The notes: a model not told the origin generated them from the letters alone. 64,000 nucleotides of DNA from Nonomuraea basaltis (GCF_005893125.1 NZ_VCJS01000021.1:40162-104161); one strand, 5' to 3'; positions 49,819 through 58,393 are shown, counted from the stretch's first letter. Numbers and translations: made by a program.

Positions 49819-49944
49819 TCAGCGCCGCCGCCTGCGTCGCTCGGGAATGTCCCTGATACCGCTCAGACCTTTGGGGCCGACCAGCTGTAGGTACTGATCG
49901 AGGCGCGCGCGGACCTGGGGGTCGATGCGCTCGGTGATGTCCAC
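49819..49944 (-). CDS. 41-aa small basic protein (hypothetical)
   Basis: GTG at 49944 to TGA 49819. VDITERIDPQVRARLDQYLQ, then LVGPKGLSGIRDIPERRRRR: a helix followed by an arginine-rich tail. The sequence has real-protein character, but no family or good ribosome site is evident, so it may be the end of a lost gene. The rest of 49614-50007 shows no convincing gene. Confidence 0.3.
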   Translation of the reverse strand: MDITERIDPQVRARLDQYLQLVGPKGLSGIRDIPERRRRRR

Positions 49945-50007
49945 GGTACGCAACCTAGGAACCGGGGTGGCGGTCGGACAATGCCGTCGACGGCAAAGCG
50001 ACCTTTC

Positions 50008-50934
50008 TCAACGAGAAAGCGCCGGCTCACCGGAGCCGGCGATCCGGTCCGGTAGTCGTGCGGCCAGGTGGTCGACCAACTCGCTGATCCGCCGGGGCAC
50101 GTGGACGTCGTCGGACAGGAGTGCGTAGATGTCGGCAGGCGGTGTCGGTACCCCGGGCAGCACGCGCACCAGGGCGCCGCTCTCGAGGTGAGACCGGATC
50201 TGCCATTCCGAGCGCATGATCACCCCGCGGCCCTGCAGTGCCCAGTCGGTCACGATGTCCCCGTCGTTGCTGGACAGGCGGCCGTGCACGCGTATCTGGC
50301 GCGGGTTTCCGGCGTCGCCGAAGCGCCACAGGGCGAAGTCGCCCTCGTTCTCGCGGAGCACGATGCAGTCGTGGTCGGCCAGGTCCTCCACGCGTTCGGG
50401 CGTTCCGCTCCGTTCCAGGTAGGAGGGTGCGGCGCAGGGAACTCGACGGTTCTCCGCCAGTCGGCGCATCCGCAGTGAGGAGTCCGGGGGCGTTCCGACG
50501 TGGACGGCCATGTCGAACTCGCGCCGGTGCGGCCGCAAGGGCAGCGCCGTCGTTCGCAGCTGGATGCTCAGCCGGGGATGCAGGGCGGTGAACTCGCCGA
50601 GCAGCGGCGCCACGTGCGCGCGTCCGAGGCCCAGGGTCGCCTGGACCACGACGGAGCCCCGCAGGTCGCCGGAACGATGGGTGACCAGGTCCTCGAGTTC
50701 GCGGACCTGGTCGAGGATCGTCTCCAGGCGCGCGGCGTAGACCTCTCCCTCGGGGGTCAGCGCGAGCCGCCGCGTGCCGCGGTGCACCAGACGTACGTCG
50801 AGCCGGCGTTCCAGGGCGCTGAGGCGCTTGCTGACGACAGGCAGGGAGCAGTCCAGCTCGCGGGCGGCCGCCGTGAGCGTTTCGCTGGAGGCGACCACCT
50901 GGAAGAAGCGGAGGTCGTCCATCGAGGTGGTCAT
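50008..50934 (-). CDS. LysR-family transcriptional regulator
   Basis: 308 aa (a second start five codons in is possible). Winged helix MDDLRFFQVVASSETLTAAA and DCSLPVVSKRLSALERRLDV; effector domain 90-300 (SVVVQATLGLGRAHVAPLLG, DCIVLRENEGDFALWRF). The pattern resembles the DmlR/TtdR group that activates malate/tartrate genes, in agreement with the divergent tartrate/D-malate dehydrogenase gene. CTTTCTC-AAC-GAGAAAG hairpin (50003-50019) overlaps its stop codon and may terminate it. Confidence 0.9.
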   Translation of the reverse strand: MTTSMDDLRFFQVVASSETLTAAARELDCSLPVVSKRLSALERRLDVRLVHRGTRRLALTPEGEVYAARLETILDQVRELEDLVTHRSGDLRGSVVVQATLGLGRAHVAPLLGEFTALHPRLSIQLRTTALPLRPHRREFDMAVHVGTPPDSSLRMRRLAENRRVPCAAPSYLERSGTPERVEDLADHDCIVLRENEGDFALWRFGDAGNPRQIRVHGRLSSNDGDIVTDWALQGRGVIMRSEWQIRSHLESGALVRVLPGVPTPPADIYALLSDDVHVPRRISELVDHLAARLPDRIAGSGEPALSR

Positions 50935-50967
50935 CGCGTCGCACCGCGGCGGGTGGGGCGCCGGTGT

Positions 50968-50984
50968 CTTTCCATGAGCGAAAG
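50968..50984. promoter_or_regulatory. Inverted repeat in LysR/dehydrogenase gap
   Basis: CTTTC (50968-50972) and GAAAG (50980-50984) are inverted around 7 bases, 34 bp upstream of the LysR start and 112 bp before the dehydrogenase start. The same half-sites CTTTC/GAAAG occur in the hairpin at the other end of the LysR gene. Candidate LysR site by position. Confidence 0.4.
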
Positions 50985-51095
50985 GATAGGTTGCTCCGTT
51001 CGTTCTTGTTGCGGCGTTCCCCGCCGACGAAGGTGGAGGCGCACCCGCCGGCCGGACCGGGCGTGTGCACTGTCGACGAGGCCGGAGGAGCGCCT

Positions 51096-52220
51096 GTGTC
51101 CCACCGTTACCGCATCGCGGTCATCCCGGGCGACGGCATCGGACGTGAGGTCGTCCCGGAAGGGCTGCGGTGCCTGCGGGCCGCCGCGGAGACCCATGGG
51201 TTCGAGCTGGAGACCGTCGAGTTCGGGTTCGCCTGCGCCGACTACTGGGTGCGGCACGGCGAGATGCTGCCGCCGGACTGGCGGGAGGTGCTCGGCGGCT
51301 TCGACGCGATCTTCTTCGGCGCGGTCGGGTGGCCCGAGGCCGTGCCCGACCACGTGTCGCTGTGGGGCAGCCTGCTGAAGTTCCGCCGTGCGTTCGACCA
51401 GTACGTCAACCTGCGGCCGGTCCGGCTGCTGCGCGGGGTGCGCAGCCCGCTGCGTGACCGCGAGCCGGGCGACATCGACTTCCTGGTCGTCCGCGAGAAC
51501 ACCGAGGGCGAGTACTCGAACATCGGGGGCCGGATCTTCGAGGGCACCGACCGCGAGACGGTCGTGCAGGAGACCGTGATGACCCGAACCGGGGTGGACC
51601 GGGTGCTGCGGTACGCGTTCGAGCTGGCCGACTCCCGGCCACGCAAGCACCTGACGTGGGCGACCAAGAGCAACGGCATCTCCATCACGATGCCGTACTG
51701 GGACGAGCGCGCGGCCGCGATGGCGGAGCGGTATCCGGACGTGGTCGCGGACAAGGACCACATCGACATCCTCGCGGCCAAGTTCGTCCTGCGCCCCGAG
51801 CAGTACGACGTCGTCGTCGCCAGCAACCTCTTCGGGGACATCCTCTCCGACCTCGGACCGGCGTGCGCGGGGACGATCGGGATCGCCCCGAGCGCCAACA
51901 TCAACCCGGACCGCACCTGGCCGAGCCTGTTCGAGCCGGTTCACGGCTCGGCTCCCGACATCGCCGGACGCGGGATCGCCAACCCGGTGGGTCAGATCTG
52001 GAGCGGCGCCATGATGCTCGACCACCTGGGAGAGCCCGCCGCGGCGGCGCGGGTCGTGGCCGCGATCGAGAGCGTGCTCGACGGGCAACCGGAGGTGCTC
52101 ACTCCCGACCTCGGCGGCTCCGGGACGACCGCGGGTCTCGGCACGGCGATCGCCGCCGAGATCGCGACCGGGGCATCCGGGCAGCGCGGTTCGCAGCCGA
52201 AGGTCACCACGGCGTCATGA
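51096..52220 (+). CDS. Tartrate dehydrogenase / D-malate dehydrogenase (decarboxylating)
   Basis: 374 aa from GTG 51096 with GGAGGAG upstream. Isocitrate/isopropylmalate dehydrogenase fold: VIPGDGIGREVVPEGLRCL, NLRPVRLLRGVRSPLRDREP, VRENTEGEYSNIGGRIFEG, metal site ASNLFGDILSDLGPACAGTI near 245-264, EPVHGSAPDIAGRGIANP. The NLRPVRLLRG and RENTEGEYS motifs fit the TDH/DmlA group, which oxidises and decarboxylates tartrate or D-malate with NAD and Mn/Mg. First step candidate of the 50-57 kb cluster. Confidence 0.92.
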   Translation: MSHRYRIAVIPGDGIGREVVPEGLRCLRAAAETHGFELETVEFGFACADYWVRHGEMLPPDWREVLGGFDAIFFGAVGWPEAVPDHVSLWGSLLKFRRAFDQYVNLRPVRLLRGVRSPLRDREPGDIDFLVVRENTEGEYSNIGGRIFEGTDRETVVQETVMTRTGVDRVLRYAFELADSRPRKHLTWATKSNGISITMPYWDERAAAMAERYPDVVADKDHIDILAAKFVLRPEQYDVVVASNLFGDILSDLGPACAGTIGIAPSANINPDRTWPSLFEPVHGSAPDIAGRGIANPVGQIWSGAMMLDHLGEPAAAARVVAAIESVLDGQPEVLTPDLGGSGTTAGLGTAIAAEIATGASGQRGSQPKVTTAS

Positions 52221-52236
52221 CACCAGGCATGGTCCT

Positions 52237-52980
52237 TCAGGGCTGGGCGACGGAAGCCGTCGCCGGTGTCGTGGGTGCGGCGAGCAGGTCCCCGAGCCCG
52301 CCACGGGCGTCCTCGATCACGAGCGCCTCGGCCGCCGCCGAGTCACGCGCCCGCAACGCCCGGACGAGTGCACGATGGCTCGTGTAGCGGTGCAGGCCGA
52401 ACTCGGCGTCGTGGCGGATCCGTTCGATCAGCCTGGCCCGGCGCTCCGGCCACGAGAACACCCGGGTCTGGTCGAGCAGGCGCACGAGGACCGGGTTGCC
52501 GGCGCAGGACTCGACGACCTCGTTGAAGCGCTGCATGGCGTCGAGTAGCCGGCCAAGGTGCCGCGACAGCTCCTGCCCGGCCTTCTGGCGCTGCTTGATC
52601 AGGATCAGCAGGTCGTCGGCATCGTCGAGGATGGCGTCGAGCTGGTCCAGTTGCTCCGGGGACGCGTGCCGGGCGGCGAAGCGGGCCACCATCCCGCGCA
52701 GGGCCACCTCGACCTCGGCGAGGTCCTGTATCGCGACGTCGCCGAACGTGGCCACCTGCACCGTCCTCGGTCCCGTTCGTTCGAGCAGGCCGTCCTGCTC
52801 CAGGCGCCGGATGGCCTCGCGCACCGGCGTCGGGCTGACCGACAACCGCTCGGCGAGCCCCCGTTCGGTGACCTTCTGACCGGGACGTAGTTCGCCGATC
52901 GTGATCGCGTCGCGGATGGCGCGGTACGCGCGGTCGGCCAGGGTGCCGGCCGTCAGGCCCTTCAACGTCTCATCCGCCAT
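52237..52980 (-). CDS. GntR-family (FCD) transcriptional regulator
   Basis: 247 aa. Winged helix LADRAYRAIRDAITIGELRP and VSPTPVREAIRRLEQDGLLE; FCD domain 95-235 (LAEVEVALRGMVARFAARHA, FNEVVESCAGNPVLVRLLDQ). Convergent with the dehydrogenase gene (16-bp gap) and divergent from the MFS-hydroxyacid dehydrogenase-AtuA operon. Two palindromes between them (52995-53042) support repression of that operon. Confidence 0.9.
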   Translation of the reverse strand: MADETLKGLTAGTLADRAYRAIRDAITIGELRPGQKVTERGLAERLSVSPTPVREAIRRLEQDGLLERTGPRTVQVATFGDVAIQDLAEVEVALRGMVARFAARHASPEQLDQLDAILDDADDLLILIKQRQKAGQELSRHLGRLLDAMQRFNEVVESCAGNPVLVRLLDQTRVFSWPERRARLIERIRHDAEFGLHRYTSHRALVRALRARDSAAAEALVIEDARGGLGDLLAAPTTPATASVAQP

Positions 52981-52994
52981 GCGAGCAGTCTATC

Positions 52995-53042
52995 TGCCAT
53001 GGCAAACCTCAATTGAGACACTTGACCGTCTTGCTATAGCAA
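52995..53042. promoter_or_regulatory. Paired GntR operators overlapping a promoter
   Basis: TGCCATGGCA (52995-53004) and TTGCTATAGCAA (53031-53042) are perfect palindromes sharing the form YTGCYATRGCAA, centred 37 bp apart. TTGACC (53022-53027) and TAGCGT (53046-53051), 18 bp apart, form a possible -35/-10 for the MFS operon, with the second palindrome between them. That is a standard repressor position. Confidence 0.68.
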
Positions 53043-53090
53043 CCGTAGCGTTGTGCTCGCCACAACGGCAGGAGTGAAGGGAAGGTGTCC

Positions 53091-54371
53091 ATGTCCACGA
53101 CGATGAGCGGGCAGCCCACGCGAGCGGGACGCATCACCTTCTTCGTCTCCCTGGCGGTCTTCGCGCAGGAGTCGACGTGGAACCTCTACGACTCGCAGGT
53201 ACCGCCGTTGCTCCGCGAGCACATCGGCAGTGCCGCGCTCATCGGCCTGCTCATGGGGATGGACAACCTGCTCGGCATCTTCATCCAGCCGTGGATGGGC
53301 AACCGGTCGGACAACACCCGTACCTCGTGGGGAAGACGTATCCCGTACCTCGTCGTCGGGATGCCGTTGGCGGCGCTGCTGTTCCTCGCCATCCCGCATG
53401 CCGCGGCCGCGTTACCACTGCTGGTCCTGGTGATGTTCGCCTACGCGCTGGTCGCGAACTCGTTCAAGCCCATCGCCGAGTCCCTGCTCCCGGACTTCAT
53501 CCGGCCGCAGCGCCGGAGCCGGGCCAACGCGGCGGTCAAGATCGCGTCGAGCCTCACGGTGATGGTCGCGGCGCTGATCAGCATCTTCCTGATCGACGAC
53601 TTCCCGAGGTTGTCGTTCGCGATTCCCGCGGTCTTGATGGTGGCGTCCGTGGTCGTGCTCGCCGCGAAGCTGCGGGACAGCCGGTCCCCGGCCTACCAGA
53701 CGGCACTGGAGGAGGACCACGAGCGGCAGGGTACGGCGTCGGCGGGCGTGCGGGTGCGGGTGCGGGACGTCGTGCTCGACATCGTGCGGGATCCGAACCG
53801 CAGCAGGTTGTTGCTCATCGTGTCCATCCTCCTCTTCGGCGGTGCGTGGGCCGCCTCCCGGGCACTCATCACGCCGTACGGCATGGAGGTGCTGGACCTG
53901 TCCCGCGGCGAAGCGGGCGGGCTGACCCTGCCCAGCGGGGTGGCCTTCATCGTGGCGGCCTACCCGGTGGCGATGCTCGCGGAGCGCTTCGGCCGGTTGC
54001 GCGTGATGATGGCCGGGATGGCGGTGTTCGCGGCCGGCCTCGTGCTCGGCACCGTGGTGCAGACGCCCACCGGTGCGGTGGCCGGTCTGTGCGTCGCGGC
54101 GGCGGGTGCGTCCTCGTTCCTGGTCAACGCGGTCGTCGTCCTGTGGAACCTCGCCCCGTCTGACGGAGTGGTCGGGACCTATACCGGGCTCTATACCGTC
54201 GGATGGGTGGGTGGCGGCTTCCTCGGGCCGGCGGTGGTCGGCGGCATGGTCGACCTGACGAGCTGGTCCCTGCTGCTGATCCACGTCGCGATCATCGCGG
54301 TCATCGCCGTGCTGACGGTCGCGCGCGTCAGTGCCCTGCAACGACGGTCTTCCTCCGGACGTGTGCTGTGA
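53091..54371 (+). CDS. MFS transporter (hydroxy-acid cluster)
   Basis: 426 aa from ATG 53091 (GGGAAGG upstream; GTG 53085 overlaps that site). Twelve membrane segments are apparent (ITFFVSLAVFAQESTWNLYD; IGLLMGMDNLLGIFIQPWMG; IPYLVVGMPLAALLFLAIPH; LLIVSILLFGGAWAASRALI; VAGLCVAAAGASSFLVNAVV). MGNRSDNTRTSWGRRIPY after TM2 is motif A of the glycoside/SLC45-like branch. Likely imports the substrate of the cluster. Its stop overlaps the next gene (GTGA). Confidence 0.87.
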   Translation: MSTTMSGQPTRAGRITFFVSLAVFAQESTWNLYDSQVPPLLREHIGSAALIGLLMGMDNLLGIFIQPWMGNRSDNTRTSWGRRIPYLVVGMPLAALLFLAIPHAAAALPLLVLVMFAYALVANSFKPIAESLLPDFIRPQRRSRANAAVKIASSLTVMVAALISIFLIDDFPRLSFAIPAVLMVASVVVLAAKLRDSRSPAYQTALEEDHERQGTASAGVRVRVRDVVLDIVRDPNRSRLLLIVSILLFGGAWAASRALITPYGMEVLDLSRGEAGGLTLPSGVAFIVAAYPVAMLAERFGRLRVMMAGMAVFAAGLVLGTVVQTPTGAVAGLCVAAAGASSFLVNAVVVLWNLAPSDGVVGTYTGLYTVGWVGGGFLGPAVVGGMVDLTSWSLLLIHVAIIAVIAVLTVARVSALQRRSSSGRVL

Positions 54372-55318
54372 CGGCAACCCGCGTGCTGATCACCACGGAC
54401 TACCTCCGCCCCGGCGACGAGGTCGACGAGTTCCTGAGACTCTCCGGCCTGGAGACCGTGCACCTGCCCATGGTCGGTCGGCGCGACCCCGAGCAGCTCG
54501 TGGCAGCGCTCGCCGGGATCGACGCCGCGCTGGTGGCCAACGAACCGCTGACGGCCGACGTCCTCGCCCGCGCGCCGAGGCTGAGGGTCATCGTGCGGAC
54601 AGGCGTGGGCTACGACTCGGTCGACGTCGCCGCCGCGGCCCGGCTGGGGATCAGCGTGAGCAACCTGCCCGGCATCAACGCCAACGCCGTCGCCGAGTAC
54701 ACCATGGGTCTGTTGCTCGCGGGCGCCCGACGTCTCGTGCAGTCCGCACACGGTGTGGCCCAGGGGGCCTGGCCGCGTGAGGACGGACGTGAACTGCGTG
54801 GGTCGACCCTCGGACTCATCGGCTACGGCGCGTCGGCGCGGGCGGTGGTGCCGCTGGCTCGCGCCTTCGGCATGAGCGTGGTCTGCTCCACCAACGTGCC
54901 GGCGCGGCTGCGGAGCGATCCCTTGGTCGGGTTCGCCGACCTGCCCGAGCTGCTGGCCGTCGCCGACTACGTCTCGGTGCACACCGCGCTCACGGAACGG
55001 ACCCGAGGCCTGCTCGGCGAGTCGGCGTTCAAGCGGATGAAGCCGACCGCGCTGCTGGTCAACACCGCGCGTGGTCCCATCGTCGACGAGGACGCGCTCG
55101 TCGCGGCCGTGCGGGCGGGACAGATCGCGGGCGCCGCACTCGACGTCGTGGGAGAGGAGCCGCTTCCGCTTGGCAGCCCGTTGCGCGGCGTCGACGGCAT
55201 CGTCGTCTACTCCCACATGGCCGGGCAAACCGCCGAAGCACGAGCCGCCGCAGGGCGCAGAGGGGCCGAGGAACTCGTGGCGGCGCTCGAAGGCCGAGCA
55301 CAGTTCCCGGTGAACTGA
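54368..55318 (+). CDS. D-isomer-specific 2-hydroxyacid dehydrogenase
   Basis: 316 aa from GTG 54368. VIVRTGVGYDSVDVAAAARL near 76-95, nucleotide site LGLIGYGASARAVVPLAR near 145 (GxGxxx form), LLVNTARGPIVDEDALVAAV near 228, and catalytic residues Arg in ARGPIV, Glu in EEPLP, and His in YSHMAGQT near 285. Reversible NAD-dependent reduction of a 2-keto acid to a D-hydroxy acid. Expected to connect a keto acid and hydroxy acid in the same pathway as the tartrate/malate-type dehydrogenase. Confidence 0.9.
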   Translation: MTATRVLITTDYLRPGDEVDEFLRLSGLETVHLPMVGRRDPEQLVAALAGIDAALVANEPLTADVLARAPRLRVIVRTGVGYDSVDVAAAARLGISVSNLPGINANAVAEYTMGLLLAGARRLVQSAHGVAQGAWPREDGRELRGSTLGLIGYGASARAVVPLARAFGMSVVCSTNVPARLRSDPLVGFADLPELLAVADYVSVHTALTERTRGLLGESAFKRMKPTALLVNTARGPIVDEDALVAAVRAGQIAGAALDVVGEEPLPLGSPLRGVDGIVVYSHMAGQTAEARAAAGRRGAEELVAALEGRAQFPVN

Positions 55319-55337
55319 CACCGAGAGAAAGAGGGAC

Positions 55338-56720
55338 ATGGACAGCGAACCCGTCAAGTCGGTCCGGGTCCTGTCGCCGAGCGGCATGCTCGGCGCAGGT
55401 TGGGACCACGCGACGATCGAGCGCGGCATCGCACTGGGTGCCGACGTCATCAGCATCGACGCCGGGTCAACGGACTCCGGCCCCTACTACCTCGGCTCCG
55501 CGACCCCCAAGACGACGGCCAAGGCGGTGGCACGCGACCTGCGCAGCCTGCTGACGGCCGCGTCCAGCGCGGGCATACCCGTGATCGTGGGCTCCTGCGG
55601 TACGAGCGGGACCGACAGCGGCGTCGACTGGGTCGCCGGGATCGCGGCCGAGGTGATGGCGGAGGAGGGCCTGGACCTGAAGGTCTCGCGGATCTACAGC
55701 GAGCAGGACGCGGCCAGGTTGAAGGAGCACCTCGACGCGGGCCGGATCCACCCGCTACCCCCGTTGGGACAGCTGCGGGCCGAGACCCTCGAGAGCTGCA
55801 CCCACATCGTCGGCGCGATGGGCCACGAACCGATCGTCGAGGCACTCCGTGCCGGTGCCCAGGTCGTGCTCGCCGGCCGTGCCACCGACACGGCGGTGGC
55901 CGCCGCCTACCCGCTCATGAAGGGGATGCCCGCCGGGCCGACGTGGCACGCCGCCAAGATCGTCGAGTGCGGCGGTCAGTGCACCAGCAACCCGCGCGCG
56001 GGCGGCGTCCTCGCCACCATCGACGCCGACGGCTTCACCATCGAACCGCTCGACCCCGCGGTGTCGTGCACGCCGATCTCGGTGGCCGCCCACATGCTCT
56101 ACGAGACCGCGAACCCGTTCGAGATGCGGGAGCCCGACGGCACCCTCGACGTTCGGGACGCGCGGTACACCGCGGTCGACGACCGGATCGTCCGCGTCGA
56201 GGGGTCGAGGTTCCACGTCGCCGACCAGTACACGATCAAGCTGGAAGGCGCCCGGATCACCGGCTACGAGACCATGTCGTTCACCGCGATCCGAGACCCC
56301 CTCATCCTCGCCGACATCGACGCCTGGGCGGACCTGATGCGCACGATGATCAAGCAGCGAGTGGGCCAGACGCTGGGGCTGGCGGACGACGAGTACGCCT
56401 TCGACCTGCGCCTCTACGGCCACAACGCGGTGCTGGACGACCTCGAGCCCGAGACCGGGCCGCCGCGGGAGGTGGGCGTGATGCTGCTGGTCAACGCGCC
56501 CGACCAGGCGACGGCCACGGCGATCGCCAAGGTCGCCAACCCGCTGATGCTGCACCTGCCGACGCCGGCGATGGACTACCTGCCGAGCCTCGCGTTCGCG
56601 TCCTCGCCGGCCGAGGTCGAGCGCGGCGCGGCGTACGAGTTCGTGCTGAACCATGTCGTCGACTGCGCCGACCCGACGAGCCTGTTCCGCATCGAGATGG
56701 GAAGGAAGGCCGATGTCTGA
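55338..56720 (+). CDS. AtuA-like protein (DUF1446)
   Basis: 460 aa. VRVLSPSGMLGAGWDHATIE at the N-terminus, then GADVISIDAGSTDSGPYYLG, PVIVGSCGTSGTDSGVDWV, VVLAGRATDTAVAAAYPLM, IVECGGQCTSNPRAGGVLAT. This is the DUF1446/AtuA family, named from acyclic terpene utilisation but also found in many hydroxy-acid clusters; the reaction is not settled. It overlaps the DUF4387 gene by 8 bp, the usual partner. AGAAAGAGGGAC precedes the ATG. Confidence 0.87.
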   Translation: MDSEPVKSVRVLSPSGMLGAGWDHATIERGIALGADVISIDAGSTDSGPYYLGSATPKTTAKAVARDLRSLLTAASSAGIPVIVGSCGTSGTDSGVDWVAGIAAEVMAEEGLDLKVSRIYSEQDAARLKEHLDAGRIHPLPPLGQLRAETLESCTHIVGAMGHEPIVEALRAGAQVVLAGRATDTAVAAAYPLMKGMPAGPTWHAAKIVECGGQCTSNPRAGGVLATIDADGFTIEPLDPAVSCTPISVAAHMLYETANPFEMREPDGTLDVRDARYTAVDDRIVRVEGSRFHVADQYTIKLEGARITGYETMSFTAIRDPLILADIDAWADLMRTMIKQRVGQTLGLADDEYAFDLRLYGHNAVLDDLEPETGPPREVGVMLLVNAPDQATATAIAKVANPLMLHLPTPAMDYLPSLAFASSPAEVERGAAYEFVLNHVVDCADPTSLFRIEMGRKADV

Positions 56721-57048
56721 GACCACCCTGGCGGACCTCGCCCACGAGGTCCGGTCCAAGAACGCGGGCCCGTTCTGGGTCACCATGGAGCTCTTCCTGC
56801 GCGACGCCGACGGCTACCGGATCGCTGCGGACGAGTCCTTCCTGAACGAGCGCGTGATCGCCGAGCTCTACCGGGTCGAGGAGAGCTCGGTCCAGATGTT
56901 CCGGATCCCGTCGCTGAACGTCGTGAAGATCTCCTTTCCACGTCCCATCAGCCAGGGATCGCTCCGGGACCGCGACATGCACGCCGGCCAGCACCATGTC
57001 CCGCTCGCGCGCATGCCGATCAAGCGGTCAGCCGACCGTGATCGCTGA
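56713..57048 (+). CDS. DUF4387 protein (AtuA partner)
   Basis: 111 aa from ATG 56713, GGAAGGAAGG upstream. LADLAHEVRSKNAGPFWVTM, then ELFLRDADGYRIAADE and VVKISFPRPISQGSLRDRDM, ending GQHHVPLARMPI. This is the DUF4387 pattern, almost always encoded next to DUF1446 and probably a subunit of the same enzyme. The 111-bp gap after it holds the repeats of the TetR promoter. Confidence 0.87.
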   Translation: MSETTLADLAHEVRSKNAGPFWVTMELFLRDADGYRIAADESFLNERVIAELYRVEESSVQMFRIPSLNVVKISFPRPISQGSLRDRDMHAGQHHVPLARMPIKRSADRDR

Positions 57049-57129
57049 CGACCTCGGTTCCTGGGCGGCTGCGCATCTTGCCGTTCAGCGAGGTGGACCC
57101 TGCGAGCAGGAGCATCGATATCGCAACTG

Positions 57130-57152
57130 CTGTTATCAGTTTCCTGTTATCA
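57130..57152. promoter_or_regulatory. Direct repeats before TetR gene
   Basis: CTGTTATCA occurs at 57130-57138 and 57144-57152, a 14-bp period, just 8 bp before the TetR start. AT-rich compared with surroundings. Likely autoregulatory site or promoter element; TetR sites are more often inverted, so the assignment is tentative. Confidence 0.42.
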
Positions 57153-57159
57153 TCGATTC

Positions 57160-57861
57160 ATGGGTGATCGGGAAGAGGTCCGGCGGCGCATCATCGACGC
57201 CACGACCAAGCTGCTTCGGGACAAGGGCCGCGAAGGAGTGACGACGCGCACCGTCAGCGCGGCTGCCGGCGTGCAGGCCCCCACGCTCTACCGCCTGTTC
57301 ACCGACATGAACGGGCTGCTCGAAGCGGTCGCGGCAGACGGATTCGCGCACTACCTCGCGCAGAAGCACAGTCAGGCGCTCTCCGATGACCCCGTGGACG
57401 ACCTGCGCCGCGGATGGAACACGCACATCGGCTTCGGCCTGGAGAACCCGGCCCATTACCTGCTCATGTACGGCCAGCCCACTCCCGGGTCCCGGAGCCG
57501 CGCCGCCGAACAGGCGCTGGAGCGGCTACGCATGCTGGTCGAGCGCATCGCCGTCGCGGGCCTGCTCTCCGTCGGCGTCGAGGCCGCCGTCAGCATGGTG
57601 CACGCCGCGGGCGTCGGCCTCACCCTCAACCTCATCGGGACACCTCCCGAGGAGCGCGATCCGGCCCTCCCCGACCGCCTGCGCGAGGCCATGATCGTGT
57701 CGATCACCACGGCGGGCCCGGCCAGCGCCCCGAGCGCGGCCCAGCGGGCCGTGGCCTTGAAGGCCGTCCTCGGCGAGGTGGCGGACCTGTACAGCCTGGG
57801 TGAGCGGGCCTTGCTGAACGAACTCCTCGACCGCGCCGCGAACCACACCCCCGCCCGCTGA
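57160..57861 (+). CDS. TetR/AcrR-family transcriptional regulator
   Basis: 233 aa. The N-terminal helix-turn-helix reads VRRRIIDATTKLLRDKGREG, then TVSAAAGVQAPTLYRLFTDM. The C-terminal ligand domain is helical (LERLRMLVERIAVAGLLSVG, RAVALKAVLGEVADLYSLGE). No close divergent gene remains: its left neighbour ends at 57048 in the same direction, and the right side is a remnant zone, so the target is uncertain and may have been lost. Confidence 0.88.
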   Translation: MGDREEVRRRIIDATTKLLRDKGREGVTTRTVSAAAGVQAPTLYRLFTDMNGLLEAVAADGFAHYLAQKHSQALSDDPVDDLRRGWNTHIGFGLENPAHYLLMYGQPTPGSRSRAAEQALERLRMLVERIAVAGLLSVGVEAAVSMVHAAGVGLTLNLIGTPPEERDPALPDRLREAMIVSITTAGPASAPSAAQRAVALKAVLGEVADLYSLGERALLNELLDRAANHTPAR

Positions 57862-57935
57862 CCCGGCCGGCCGCCCAGCCGGCGCCGGCAGGTGGACAGC
57901 GTCTCCGGGCGTCCGTCTGCCGGCGCGTACGGTGA

Positions 57936-58330
57936 TCAGAGCAGCTTGTCCTGGGTGAAGGGGACCTCTCGGAGGCGGCGGCCGATGGCGTGGTAGATCG
58001 CGTTGCCGATGGCCGCGGGCACGCCCGTCCCCGGCGTCTCGCCGAAGCCGCGGGCTTCAAGCGCGGTGCTGTCAGGGTCCGGCCGGTCCACGAACAGGGC
58101 CTCCACCGACGGCGTGTCCGCGCAGACCGGGACCAGATAGGTGGACAGGTTCGGGTTGACGACCCGCGCCGTGTTCGGGTCCACCATCGTGTGTTCCATC
58201 AGCGCGAAGCCGATCCCCCAGGTCACACCGCCGATGACCTGCCCGCGCGCGGTCCGGTGGTTGAGCACCCGTCCCGGGTCGTGCGCGGTCACGACCCTGG
58301 ACACGCGCAACCTGCCCAGCCTGGGCTGGA
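57936..58330 (-). pseudogene. Xanthine-dehydrogenase-family molybdopterin subunit, 3' fragment
   Basis: Minus strand: RVSRVVTAHDPGRVLNHRTA, then GQVIGGVTWGIGFALMEHTM, PNLSTYLVPVCADTPSVEAL, and the C-terminal GFGETPGTGVPAAIGNAIYH with the conserved active-site Glu. This is the last 130 or so residues of the large Mo-cofactor subunit (normally about 700-780 aa). The rest has been replaced by unrelated fragments from about 58330 on. Confidence 0.75.
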
Positions 58331-58393
58331 TCCCGCCACGTACGGATCATCGCACCCAGCCCGGCCCCGGGTGTCGTCGTCATAATGCCCATA

